Part shown: one piece after another, positions 8,074 to 15,692 of the stretch
How positions within the stretch are numbered: the stretch's first letter is position 1
Layout of the letters: each line of letters begins with the position of its first letter
Assembly: GCA_002748505.1 (NCBI GenBank)
Contig: PDSN01000040.1
Location: forward strand, 1-30,830
Length of the DNA: 30,830 bases
Source of the DNA: Gammaproteobacteria bacterium
Lineage (GTDB): Bacteria > Pseudomonadota > Gammaproteobacteria > Pseudomonadales > Halieaceae
Direction: 5' to 3'
Position numbers and translations under genes: made by a program
Notes under the pieces: generated by a model
Told to the model about the DNA's origin: nothing
What the model saw: the letters and a program-made list of their open reading frames with translations, nothing else
Databases searched by the model: none

Positions 8074-9771
8074 CTACGCACCCTGCTCGCTGTCGTCACC
8101 GCTTTGATCCTGGGTCACCCGCAGCACTTCTTCCAGGGAGGTTTTACCCTCGCAAACCTTGCGCAGACCGTCCTCATACAGCGTGATCATACCCTGATTG
8201 CGCGCCGCACGGTGCAGGCCCGTGGCATCCAAACCCTCCATAATCGCAGTGTGCATGGCGCTGTTAAGAGCAAATAATTCGTGAATAGAGGTTCTTCCTG
8301 CGTAGCCGCTTTGCAGGCATTGCTCACAGCCGTTGGCTTGAAAAACATTGTCACCGGGCTTGATAAATCGGCTCAAACCGCTGGTTTTCAGGGTATCGTC
8401 ATCCAGCTCTACAGCCGCCTTACAGTTATTGCACAGGGTGCGCACTAGGCGCTGCGCCAGCACGCCGTTGACTGCGGAAGTAAGCAGATAACGCTCTACG
8501 CCCATATCCTCGAGGCGCGTAATCGCACCGGCGGCGGTGTTGGTGTGCAAGGTTGACAATACCAGGTGCCCGGTGAGCGCCGATTGCACGCCAATTTGTG
8601 CGGTTTCGGTATCGCGCATCTCCCCGATCATGATGATGTCCGGGTCCTGCCGCAAAATCGCGCGCAGGGCGTTGGCAAAGGTCAGATCAATTTGCGGCTG
8701 CACCTGAATCTGGTTAATACCGCCAAGCTGGTATTCCACCGGATCTTCCACGGTAATAATTTTCAAATGCTCCGCATCCAGTGAGGCCAGCGAGGCATAC
8801 AGGGTAGTAGTTTTACCCGAGCCGGTGGGGCCTGTGACCAGCAAAACGCCGTGGGGTTTTGCCAGTAATTCCCGAAATGTCGCCAGGGTGTCTTCGCTAA
8901 AACCCATGCGCGCCAGATCGAGACGAATATTGCCGCGATCGAGCACCCGCATCACAATGCTTTCACCGTGCACTGTGGGAATGGTGGACACCCGCAAATC
9001 CAGTTCGCGCCCGGTAACGCGGGTCATAATTCGACCGTCTTGGGGCAGGCGGCGCTCGGCAATATTCATCGCCGATAACAACTTGATACGCGAGGCGATG
9101 GCGGAAGCCAGCGATGCCTCGGGCGCAGCGTGTTCCTGCAATACCCCGTCGACCCGGTAGCGCAGGTGCAGACCATCATCAAAGGGCTCGATATGAATAT
9201 CCGATGCGCCAATATCCACCGCGCGGTGGATAATCTGGTTCACCAGGCGAATCACCGGCGCTTCGCTGGCCAGATCTTTTAGGTGCTCGATGAATTCATC
9301 ATCAGTCTGGCCATCAAAGCCCGACACATCCAGGGCGTCGTCTTCTTCCTCGGCCTGCACATACAGCGCAAAGGCTTTGTTGATGTCAGTCTCAAGCCCC
9401 AGCTCCACCGACACCGGCGCATCCAATGCCATACCCAGCGCCTTGGCGAGGAAGGGATCTTGTGGATGACTTGCGGCGAAGGCCACGCCAGCATCGCTTT
9501 TTGCGACGGGCACCACATTATTGGACAGCAAAAAGTCGTGGGAAACATCTTCAAGCACGATAGGCTCTTCAGGATAATCCGCCCCAGCGCGCAGGGGGAT
9601 ATCCAGTTGCTGGCTAAGCACTGCGGCCACATCCTGCTCGGACACCAGCCCCAGGCGCACCACCACCTCGCCAAACAAACCACCCATTTCGCTCTGCGCC
9701 AGCAGGGCTCGCTCCACATCACGTGCCGCGATTTTGCCCTGCTCCAGCAGCAGTTCACCCAGTTTTTTCAT
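8074..9771 (-). CDS. gspE: Type II secretion ATPase GspE
   Basis: Cytoplasmic hexameric ATPase that powers pseudopilus assembly; 565 residues. The N-terminal domain (about 1-140) binds GspL. Walker A is GPTGSGKT at 314-321, the Asp-box region is around VEDPVEYQ (341-348), Walker B is in DPDIIMIGEMRD (376-387) and the His box is STLHTN (406-411). The zinc tetracysteine motif is complete: Cys447, Cys450, Cys482 and Cys485. It is the first gene of the operon, with 180 bp between its ATG and the next gene. I could not find a convincing sigma-70 promoter there. Confidence 0.98.
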   Translation of the reverse strand: MKKLGELLLEQGKIAARDVERALLAQSEMGGLFGEVVVRLGLVSEQDVAAVLSQQLDIPLRAGADYPEEPIVLEDVSHDFLLSNNVVPVAKSDAGVAFAASHPQDPFLAKALGMALDAPVSVELGLETDINKAFALYVQAEEEDDALDVSGFDGQTDDEFIEHLKDLASEAPVIRLVNQIIHRAVDIGASDIHIEPFDDGLHLRYRVDGVLQEHAAPEASLASAIASRIKLLSAMNIAERRLPQDGRIMTRVTGRELDLRVSTIPTVHGESIVMRVLDRGNIRLDLARMGFSEDTLATFRELLAKPHGVLLVTGPTGSGKTTTLYASLASLDAEHLKIITVEDPVEYQLGGINQIQVQPQIDLTFANALRAILRQDPDIIMIGEMRDTETAQIGVQSALTGHLVLSTLHTNTAAGAITRLEDMGVERYLLTSAVNGVLAQRLVRTLCNNCKAAVELDDDTLKTSGLSRFIKPGDNVFQANGCEQCLQSGYAGRTSIHELFALNSAMHTAIMEGLDATGLHRAARNQGMITLYEDGLRKVCEGKTSLEEVLRVTQDQSGDDSEQGA

Positions 9772-9951
9772 CGAAGACCATCAACGCCATTTTCGCCAGC
9801 GGCAAAGTTTAACATACTGTGACCGGGGGTATGGTGCAGGGTTCAGAGGTATTGCGATTTCTTTGCTCTTTGGTAGAGAAGAATTATTTTTTCAGCAACC
9901 ACAGGCAAGGTGCTTACAGTTTTTACACCGAAAAAGGTCTACCACAAACTC

Positions 9952-10827
9952 TTAAGAGGAAATAACAACCTCAACATGGCACCAACTCTCCAACGACAAA
10001 GCATCCTGCCCCTGCTCCGCGCGCACCCGGCCTTCCTGCTCAAGCTTGATCAAATGGGCGGTGAGGGAAAGCTTGGCCACCCTGTGTAAGTGCTCGCCCA
10101 CGTCGAGGTACGCCACTTTCACCAGGGCGTCCACATCGGCCTGCCCCAGTTGCGCCACCGCATCCAACACTTTTTTCTCGCGACCCAGGCGATGCTGAAT
10201 CAGGCTGTCGATGGCCTCGTAAGGCTGCTCGATAGGCGAGCCGTGGCCAGGCGCGATACGTTGCAGAGCATAATTTTTTAACAGCGCCAGGGAATCCAGA
10301 TAGGCTTTCATATTGCCACTTGGGGGTATAATCACCACCGTGGAGCCGTTCATAATGTGGTCACCAGCAAACAGCGTGGCTTCATCTTCCAATAAAAAAC
10401 AAAAGTGATTGCCCACATGCCCCGGCGTATGCACCGCCCTGATGGAAAACTCAGGCGTGCGAAACAGTTCATTGTGTGCGGGGATGTAATCGGGCACAAA
10501 AGTCTCATCTTGCACATGATCATCCCACGGCGGCGCGCCAATCACCGTTGCACCGGTGGCCTCTTTAATCGGAAGCCACGCCGGGGAGTGATCGCGATGC
10601 GTGTGCGTGGTAAAGATATAGCGAAGTCTGTCGCCTGCCGCCGCCAGCAGGGCATCGACATGGTCACCCAGCAAGGGCCCCGGGTCAATCAGTGCCAATT
10701 CACTGTTGCCAATCAGATAACTGTTGGTGCCAGGCCCCGTCATCAAACCGGGGTTGGGCGCAACCACGCGCCGCACCAGGGGACTCAGGCTGTGCACCAC
10801 ACCAGGGGTAAAATCGTCAGGTGTCAT
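9952..10827 (-). CDS. Metallo-beta-lactamase-fold hydrolase, LACTB2-like
   Basis: A 291-residue metallohydrolase. The zinc-binding motif THTHRDH gives His75, His77, Asp79 and His80. Further ligands are His137 (HTPGHVGNH), Asp156 (AGDHIM) and His195 (APGHGSP). A C-terminal region (about 220-290) with LTAHLIKLEQEGRV looks like the winged-helix domain of LACTB2-type proteins, whose human member is an endoribonuclease. The bacterial substrate is unknown. Its ATG lies 8 bp after the fabV stop, so the two are likely co-transcribed. Confidence 0.88.
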   Translation of the reverse strand: MTPDDFTPGVVHSLSPLVRRVVAPNPGLMTGPGTNSYLIGNSELALIDPGPLLGDHVDALLAAAGDRLRYIFTTHTHRDHSPAWLPIKEATGATVIGAPPWDDHVQDETFVPDYIPAHNELFRTPEFSIRAVHTPGHVGNHFCFLLEDEATLFAGDHIMNGSTVVIIPPSGNMKAYLDSLALLKNYALQRIAPGHGSPIEQPYEAIDSLIQHRLGREKKVLDAVAQLGQADVDALVKVAYLDVGEHLHRVAKLSLTAHLIKLEQEGRVRAEQGQDALSLESWCHVEVVISS

Positions 10828-10835
10828 CGAGATGC

Positions 10836-12026
10836 TCAGAGCAAACCGTCAATCGCGACTTGCGGATTCACGTCCGCATCGTAATCGACACCGGGCACTT
10901 CGAAGCCAAACAACTGCAAAAACTCCTGGCGATAACCACTAAAATCAGACAGCTCGTGCAAATTATCCGTGTCGATCTGCTCCCAGCGTTTTGCCACCTC
11001 TGCCTGCACTTCGGGATCAAGCTCCTTGCCATCGGCGCGCAGGCGGCCTTCTCCGTCCACAATAGGCGCGTTGCCATAAAGACTATCGCGCATCAAACCA
11101 TCGACCTGTTCAATGCAGCCCTCGTGGGTGCCGCGCTCTTTCATTACCTTGAATAACAGCGCCAGGTAAATCGGCATCGCGGGAATGGCGGCACTGGCTT
11201 GCGTCACAACCGCTTTTAACACTGACACCCGGGCATCACCGCCAGATTTAGCGAGCTTGTCACGAATCGATAAAACACGGCGATCCAGGTCTTTCTTCGC
11301 CGCACCGATAGTGCCGTGCCAGTAAATATCCCAGGTCAGTTTTTCGCCGATATAGGTATAAGCCGTGGTCTTTGCGCCATCGGCCAGCACGCCCGCCTCG
11401 TCCAGCGCGTCAATCCACATCTGCCAGTCCTCACCGCCCATGACTGCTACGGTATTGTCGATTTCTTCCTGGGTGGCAGCCTCTAAATGGAAGTCCTGCA
11501 CCTGCTCTTTATCGGTATTCACGCCTTTTTGCGTGGTAGGCGCGCCGATAGGTTTCAGGGTGGAGTTGTGGATCTCACCGGTAACGGGGTGCTCACGGCG
11601 CGGCGCGGCAAGGCTGTAGACAACCAGGTCCACCTGCCCCATATCTTCTTTAATTGCAGCAATGGTTTTTTGTTTGATTTCATCGCTAAAGGCATCGCCA
11701 TTGATACTTTTCGCGTACAAACCGGCCTCGTGGGCATAGCGATGAAACGCCGCTGAATTGTACCAACCGGCGGTACCGGGTTTTCGCTCGGTGCCTTCTT
11801 TTTCAAAAAACACGCCCAGAGTTGCCGCGCCTGCACCAAAAGCGGCGCTGATACGTGAGGCCAGGCCATAACCGGTAGACGCCCCAATCACCAGCACGCG
11901 CTTGGGGCCATTGACAATCTCGCCCTTGGCTTTGACATAGTCAATCTGGCGTTTAACATTGGCGTCACAGCCCGTGGGATGAGTGGTAATACACATAAAA
12001 CCGCGAACGCGGGGTTTGATAATCAT
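10836..12026 (-). CDS. fabV: Trans-2-enoyl-ACP/CoA reductase FabV (NADH)
   Basis: NADH-dependent enoyl reductase performing the last step of each fatty-acid elongation round; 396 residues, the usual FabV length. The nucleotide-binding segment VLVIGASTGYGLASR lies at 44-58. The FabV active-site pattern Tyr-x8-Lys is present as YWHGTIGAAK, giving Tyr235 and Lys244, the same numbers as in characterised FabV proteins. The end, near FEVPGVDYDADV, also fits. FabV is known to be insensitive or poorly sensitive to triclosan. It heads a two-gene operon with the metallohydrolase and is divergent from miaE. Confidence 0.97.
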   Translation of the reverse strand: MIIKPRVRGFMCITTHPTGCDANVKRQIDYVKAKGEIVNGPKRVLVIGASTGYGLASRISAAFGAGAATLGVFFEKEGTERKPGTAGWYNSAAFHRYAHEAGLYAKSINGDAFSDEIKQKTIAAIKEDMGQVDLVVYSLAAPRREHPVTGEIHNSTLKPIGAPTTQKGVNTDKEQVQDFHLEAATQEEIDNTVAVMGGEDWQMWIDALDEAGVLADGAKTTAYTYIGEKLTWDIYWHGTIGAAKKDLDRRVLSIRDKLAKSGGDARVSVLKAVVTQASAAIPAMPIYLALLFKVMKERGTHEGCIEQVDGLMRDSLYGNAPIVDGEGRLRADGKELDPEVQAEVAKRWEQIDTDNLHELSDFSGYRQEFLQLFGFEVPGVDYDADVNPQVAIDGLL

Positions 12027-12189
12027 AGGCTTGCCTTATTTCAGTTCAGTCAGTTCTCTCAGGAAACGCCGGTGGGCGCTTATTATTGTATATGGGCGCA
12101 GTGTAGCCCCGTTGTGCGTATCCCTCAACCACCGCTTGAGTTGCAACGCGCTTTGGCGTTCAATAGTGCTTTTGCCACAAGAGCGCGCA

Positions 12190-12768
12190 ATGAACGATTC
12201 ACCCCTACGCTGCCCCACGCCTGCGGCCTGGACAGAGGCCGTCATGAACGATTTTGACACCTTTTTACAAGACCATGCGGCGGCAGAGAAAAAAGCCTCT
12301 GGCATGGCCATGTCTATGCTCTCGCACTACCCCGACCGAGTGGAGCTGGTGGCCGCCATGACCGAACTGGCGGTGGAGGAACTGGTGCACTTTCGCGAAG
12401 TGGTGAAATGGCTGCACAAGCGCGGCCAGCTTACCACCAAAGATGAAAAAGACCCCTACGTGCTCGCCCTGCGCGATACCATGCGCCAGGGCAGCGAGGT
12501 ATATCTGCTGGATAGACTGCTCACCGCCGCGGTCATTGAAGCGCGCGGCGCGGAGCGTTTTGCACTTATCGCCGAGGCCCTGGAACCCGGCGGACTAAAA
12601 GATTTCTACAAAGCCATTGCCCGCTCAGAACAGCGGCATTACACATTGTTCTTAGACCTCGCGGCCGTTTACTTTGCCCACGATGTAATCGAGCAACGCT
12701 GGGACGAGCTTCTGGATTTTGAGGCGGCGTTAATTCCCACTCTGCCGGTGCGCGCAGCGCTGCATTAG
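12190..12768 (+). CDS. miaE: tRNA-(ms2io6A37) hydroxylase MiaE
   Basis: Diiron monooxygenase that hydroxylates the isopentenyl group of ms2i6A at tRNA position 37. The ATG at 12190 follows AAGAG and gives 192 residues; the frame is open back to 11983, but that part overlaps fabV and the promoter region. The ferritin-like four-helix bundle carries a full ligand set: Glu33 (AEKKA), Glu64 and His67 (EELVHF), Glu117 (IEARGAERF), Glu147 and His150 (SEQRHY). This spacing is typical of the Pseudomonas-type short MiaE. It is divergent from fabV and followed by a 155-bp gap. Confidence 0.94.
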   Translation: MNDSPLRCPTPAAWTEAVMNDFDTFLQDHAAAEKKASGMAMSMLSHYPDRVELVAAMTELAVEELVHFREVVKWLHKRGQLTTKDEKDPYVLALRDTMRQGSEVYLLDRLLTAAVIEARGAERFALIAEALEPGGLKDFYKAIARSEQRHYTLFLDLAAVYFAHDVIEQRWDELLDFEAALIPTLPVRAALH

Positions 12769-12832
12769 CGCGGATATTTCACCTCTACGGCGACCACTCT
12801 ACTACCTATTTAATATCAATGAGTTACACTAT

Positions 12833-12923
12833 GAATAGCAGCAAAAACAGATGTACAATTTGTACCTATTTCGAAAAAAATTTCCCGTAAATTCCATTTA
12901 CTGGTGAGATATTCCGACTAGTC
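12833..12923 (+). repeat. Copy A of a dispersed ~90-bp imperfect repeat, directly before hemH
   Basis: This segment resembles 30275-30360 in front of pckA. The right-hand block (12887-12923 against 30324-30360) aligns without gaps at 28 of 37 bases by hand count, mostly differing by transitions. The left block (12848-12871 against 30291-30314) matches at 16 of 24. The element runs up to the hemH ATG. Neither copy has an open reading frame of interest. Confidence 0.6.
12853..12865. promoter_or_regulatory. 13-bp palindrome GTACAATTTGTAC, candidate operator
   Basis: Perfect inverted repeat of GTACAA around a central T, 58 bp before the hemH ATG and inside repeat copy A. Copy B does not preserve the palindrome. 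The size suits a dimeric repressor or MerR-like activator, but no regulator is identified by the sequence. Confidence 0.35.
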
Positions 12924-13961
12924 ATGCGCTATAAAGGCTATACCAATACGATAAACGGCTCGGCGAAACCCTTTACCGGGGTATTGCTGGTGAACCTCGG
13001 CACACCGGATGCACCGGAAACCTCCGCGCTGCGGCGCTATCTGGCTGAGTTCCTGGCCGATCCGCGCGTCATCGAGTTTCCACGATTCTTGTGGCGCATT
13101 ATCCTGCACGGGATAATACTGCGTATCCGCCCCCGCCGTTCCGCCGCAGCCTACAGGACCGTATGGACCGAGCGCGGCGCGCCACTGTTGTTTCACACCG
13201 AAGACCAGGTCGAGGCACTCGCCAAGCGTTTTGCCACACAGCACGGCGACGCTGTCAAAGTGGATTTCGCCATGCGCTATGGCAACCCCAGCATCGACAG
13301 TGTGCTCGATAAATGGCAGACACAGGGTCTGAAAAAACTCATTGTACTGCCGCTTTACCCACAATATGCCGGCCCCACGACCGGCTCAACCTTCGATGCC
13401 ATCGCCAAGAGTTTCAGCCGACGTCGCTATGTACCTGAGATCCATTTTGTCAGCGACTACCACGAGCACCCGCTGTATATCGAAGCGCTGGCCCGGTCTG
13501 TGCGCGAACACTGGCAAGAGCAGGGCCGCAGCGAGCATTTAATCATATCCTACCACGGTGAACCCCAGCGCTACGCAGACCAGGGCGACCCCTACTATCA
13601 GCAATGCCTGCGCACCAGCACTCTGCTGGCCGAGGCGCTGAAACTAAGCCAAGAGCAGTACAGCATAACATTCCAATCCCGCTTCGGAAGCGAACCCTGG
13701 CTGCAGCCGTACACCGACGAGACCCTGATCGAAATGGCAAGCTCAGGGCATATCAAGTCCGTCGATATCATCTGCCCCGGGTTCGCTGCGGATTGTCTGG
13801 AAACAATTGAAGAAGTTGGGGTGGAGAATCGGGGGTATTTTTTGGAGAATGGTGGAACCAACTATCAATACATTCCCTGCTTAAATGCAAGTAGTGCACA
13901 CCTGACAGCAATCAGTGACATTCTATCCCGAGCACTACTTTCAAAGGAAACGCAAGCTTAA
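12924..13961 (+). CDS. hemH: Ferrochelatase HemH
   Basis: Inserts ferrous iron into protoporphyrin IX, the final step of protohaem synthesis; 345 residues. The N-terminus GVLLVNLGTPDAPE, the middle FAMRYGNPSI and VLPLYPQYA, and TFQSRFGSEPWLQPYTDET with CPGFAADCLETIEE are ferrochelatase hallmarks close to the E. coli enzyme. The catalytic His is His211 in SYHGEPQRYADQGDPY. The residue after HG is Glu (GAA at 13560-13562), where the family signature has Ile, Leu, Val or Met. The ATG begins directly after repeat copy A, without a strong Shine-Dalgarno sequence. The stop is 2 bp from that of the converging gene. Confidence 0.97.
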   Translation: MRYKGYTNTINGSAKPFTGVLLVNLGTPDAPETSALRRYLAEFLADPRVIEFPRFLWRIILHGIILRIRPRRSAAAYRTVWTERGAPLLFHTEDQVEALAKRFATQHGDAVKVDFAMRYGNPSIDSVLDKWQTQGLKKLIVLPLYPQYAGPTTGSTFDAIAKSFSRRRYVPEIHFVSDYHEHPLYIEALARSVREHWQEQGRSEHLIISYHGEPQRYADQGDPYYQQCLRTSTLLAEALKLSQEQYSITFQSRFGSEPWLQPYTDETLIEMASSGHIKSVDIICPGFAADCLETIEEVGVENRGYFLENGGTNYQYIPCLNASSAHLTAISDILSRALLSKETQA

Positions 13962-13963
13962 CG

Positions 13964-14941
13964 CTACACCAGTTTTTCTTTTGCCAATACCGGCCACGAC
14001 AACGCCGCAAAGAAAAACTCTACCAAAAAACCCAGCAGCCTTACCGCCAAAGCCAAAAATAACCATTCATGCTGTGCGGTGGCAGAAGAAAAAAACAATG
14101 ATTGCTCTTGCGCATAACTTGATGCCGCCAGCATCAAAAATATAAACGCCGACTCTCTGACACCAACCCCGCCAGGCACTCCGGGAAGCAAAAACCCAAA
14201 CAACCAGCTTACGGAAAACGACAGCACCACCAGCAAAAACAAGTCAAACTCCGCAGGATGGGCAAAAAAACACCCGCCAAGAAAAAAAATCACCCAACCC
14301 AACAAAGCAAAAATAAGACAGTAAACAGCAATCGAAACAATAAAATTGCAGCTCTTCATCAGCCTCAGAAGCTTATCCGCACGAGAAAAATGCCGAGTCC
14401 CTGGATGTAATACAACAGCGAACAGAGCGACACCGAGAAGCAGAACCGCGAGCAAGATATTAGCATCCAAAATCTGAAGCAGCACTCCCTTCCAGAAAAC
14501 CACCACACCCAGGACACACAGCAAAAAAACGGACACCACAACAGCGGCAACTTCTATAAGATTGGCAAGCCATACAGCCTCTTGCGAGAAACCAAGCTTA
14601 CTGCCATAAAAACTTCTGCCGAGAAATTGAAATACGTTACCAGGCAGGTATTTCTGTATATTACATATATAAAAAACCGAAAACAGACGATAATCCATGG
14701 ACCTTCGATCCACTACGACAACAAACCAACACCAGACCAAGGCGCCGAAAATCATCACCAGCGAATACGCAAAAAACACCATGCCCCAACCCAACAGTGA
14801 AACGCTTTGCACAAGATCACCTATTTGAGACCACTCTACATCAACAGAATAAAAAATCCTGGCAATAAAATAAATCGAGCATAAGAAGAGTAACCTGCCC
14901 AACCACAGTAAAACACCAGAGTCACTTATTCTTTTTAACAT
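13964..14941 (-). CDS. Polytopic membrane protein, UPF0104 / lysylphosphatidylglycerol synthase TM-region family
   Basis: A 325-residue membrane protein with about seven to eight hydrophobic helices. NIQKYLPGNVFQFLGR near residue 95 and LPGVPGGVGVRESAF near 255 are the marks of the UPF0104/AglD-like family, which includes the membrane half of MprF and proteins linked to polyprenyl-lipid or glycolipid handling. There is no aminoacyl-transferase domain, so it is not a full MprF. Its start overlaps the methyltransferase gene by 20 bp. Region base composition is low in G+C. A role in flipping or modifying a glycolipid made by the upstream genes is inferred. Confidence 0.8.
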   Translation of the reverse strand: MLKRISDSGVLLWLGRLLFLCSIYFIARIFYSVDVEWSQIGDLVQSVSLLGWGMVFFAYSLVMIFGALVWCWFVVVVDRRSMDYRLFSVFYICNIQKYLPGNVFQFLGRSFYGSKLGFSQEAVWLANLIEVAAVVVSVFLLCVLGVVVFWKGVLLQILDANILLAVLLLGVALFAVVLHPGTRHFSRADKLLRLMKSCNFIVSIAVYCLIFALLGWVIFFLGGCFFAHPAEFDLFLLVVLSFSVSWLFGFLLPGVPGGVGVRESAFIFLMLAASSYAQEQSLFFSSATAQHEWLFLALAVRLLGFLVEFFFAALSWPVLAKEKLV

Positions 14942-15692
14942 GAAACAAATAACCAGAGCCTAGATCAAGATTAAAAAACAGCCTCTGCAACAAGAAAAAA
15001 GGCAACATAAAGCAGCGCCCGGATAAGACCTTAGCGAAAAAGCTAGACGACCGCACAACTCCGCTTCTCTTGGTTTTCTGCTCCTGGCCAGACAAAACTT
15101 CACAATCATTTCTTTTTTTCGCATTGCGATTCAGCAAATAATCCAAACCCAAGGTCATAGGAAAACCATAATTCCACAAATGAACGACGTCTACATCTCT
15201 ACCGTAAACCAAGGAAGAAAAGTCGCTCTTTTCATACCGCTTTACATGACCAGCCCAAACGTCATTATCGCCCCATTTCCTCATGTGCGCTGGAACAGAT
15301 ATCAAAAGCTCCCCTCCGGGATTCAGCAGCTCCAGCCACGCCCCAAACATTTCAATATCGCTCTCAATGTGCTCTAAAACCTCAAACGCAAACACATAGT
15401 CGTATTTATTACTCTGTACCTCCGCCAACGAGCCATACAGCTTCACCTTATTTTCCTTTATTCGCTCACCCATCCTGGCGTACGTCAACTCATGCGCTTC
15501 AAAAGAAAAATCGACTCCGGAAACAACCGCACCCCTATCGAGCGCCCAAGCGAGCATCTCACCGCTTCCAAAGCCGATCTCAAGCACTCTCTTACCTTTT
15601 AAATCTCTTTCCTTTAATGACTGGATCACCGCATCCTTGCGCAAAAGGAAACGAGGCATAGGTGACCAACTGACCTTGTTTTTATCACTCAT
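14922..15692 (-). CDS. Class I SAM-dependent methyltransferase
   Basis: A 256-residue protein with a Rossmann methyltransferase core: motif I VLEIGFGSGEMLAWALDRG (about 35-53), acidic motif II VSGVDFS, and YDYVFAFEVLEHIESD as motif IV, followed by LNPGGELLISVPAHMRKWG. The last segment is typical of small-molecule or lipid/sugar methyltransferases of the UbiG/methyltransf_11 kind. The C-terminal 60 residues are basic and hydrophobic (FFLLQRLFFNLDLG), perhaps membrane-associated. It overlaps the glycosyltransferase gene by 8 bp. The substrate cannot be told. Confidence 0.87.
   Translation of the reverse strand: MSDKNKVSWSPMPRFLLRKDAVIQSLKERDLKGKRVLEIGFGSGEMLAWALDRGAVVSGVDFSFEAHELTYARMGERIKENKVKLYGSLAEVQSNKYDYVFAFEVLEHIESDIEMFGAWLELLNPGGELLISVPAHMRKWGDNDVWAGHVKRYEKSDFSSLVYGRDVDVVHLWNYGFPMTLGLDYLLNRNAKKRNDCEVLSGQEQKTKRSGVVRSSSFFAKVLSGRCFMLPFFLLQRLFFNLDLGSGYLFHVKKNK

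Noticed and set aside
9894..9914. Hairpin AGCAACC...GGTGCT as terminator of the metallohydrolase gene
   Set aside because: The stem has a bulge and few pairs, with only an A-rich stretch after it on the minus strand.
9772..9951. Promoter of the T2SS operon
   Set aside because: Several partial -35/-10 pairs can be drawn, such as TTGCCT with AATTCT, but none is better than chance, so none is annotated.
11983..12189. N-terminal extension of miaE by 69 codons
   Set aside because: It overlaps the fabV start and the shared promoter region, shows no MiaE similarity, and a better start lies at 12190.
12852..12866. LitR/CarH-type light-responsive operator before hemH
   Set aside because: The TGTAC half-sites are 3 bp apart, while the known boxes for that family are about 12 bp apart; only the palindrome is reported.
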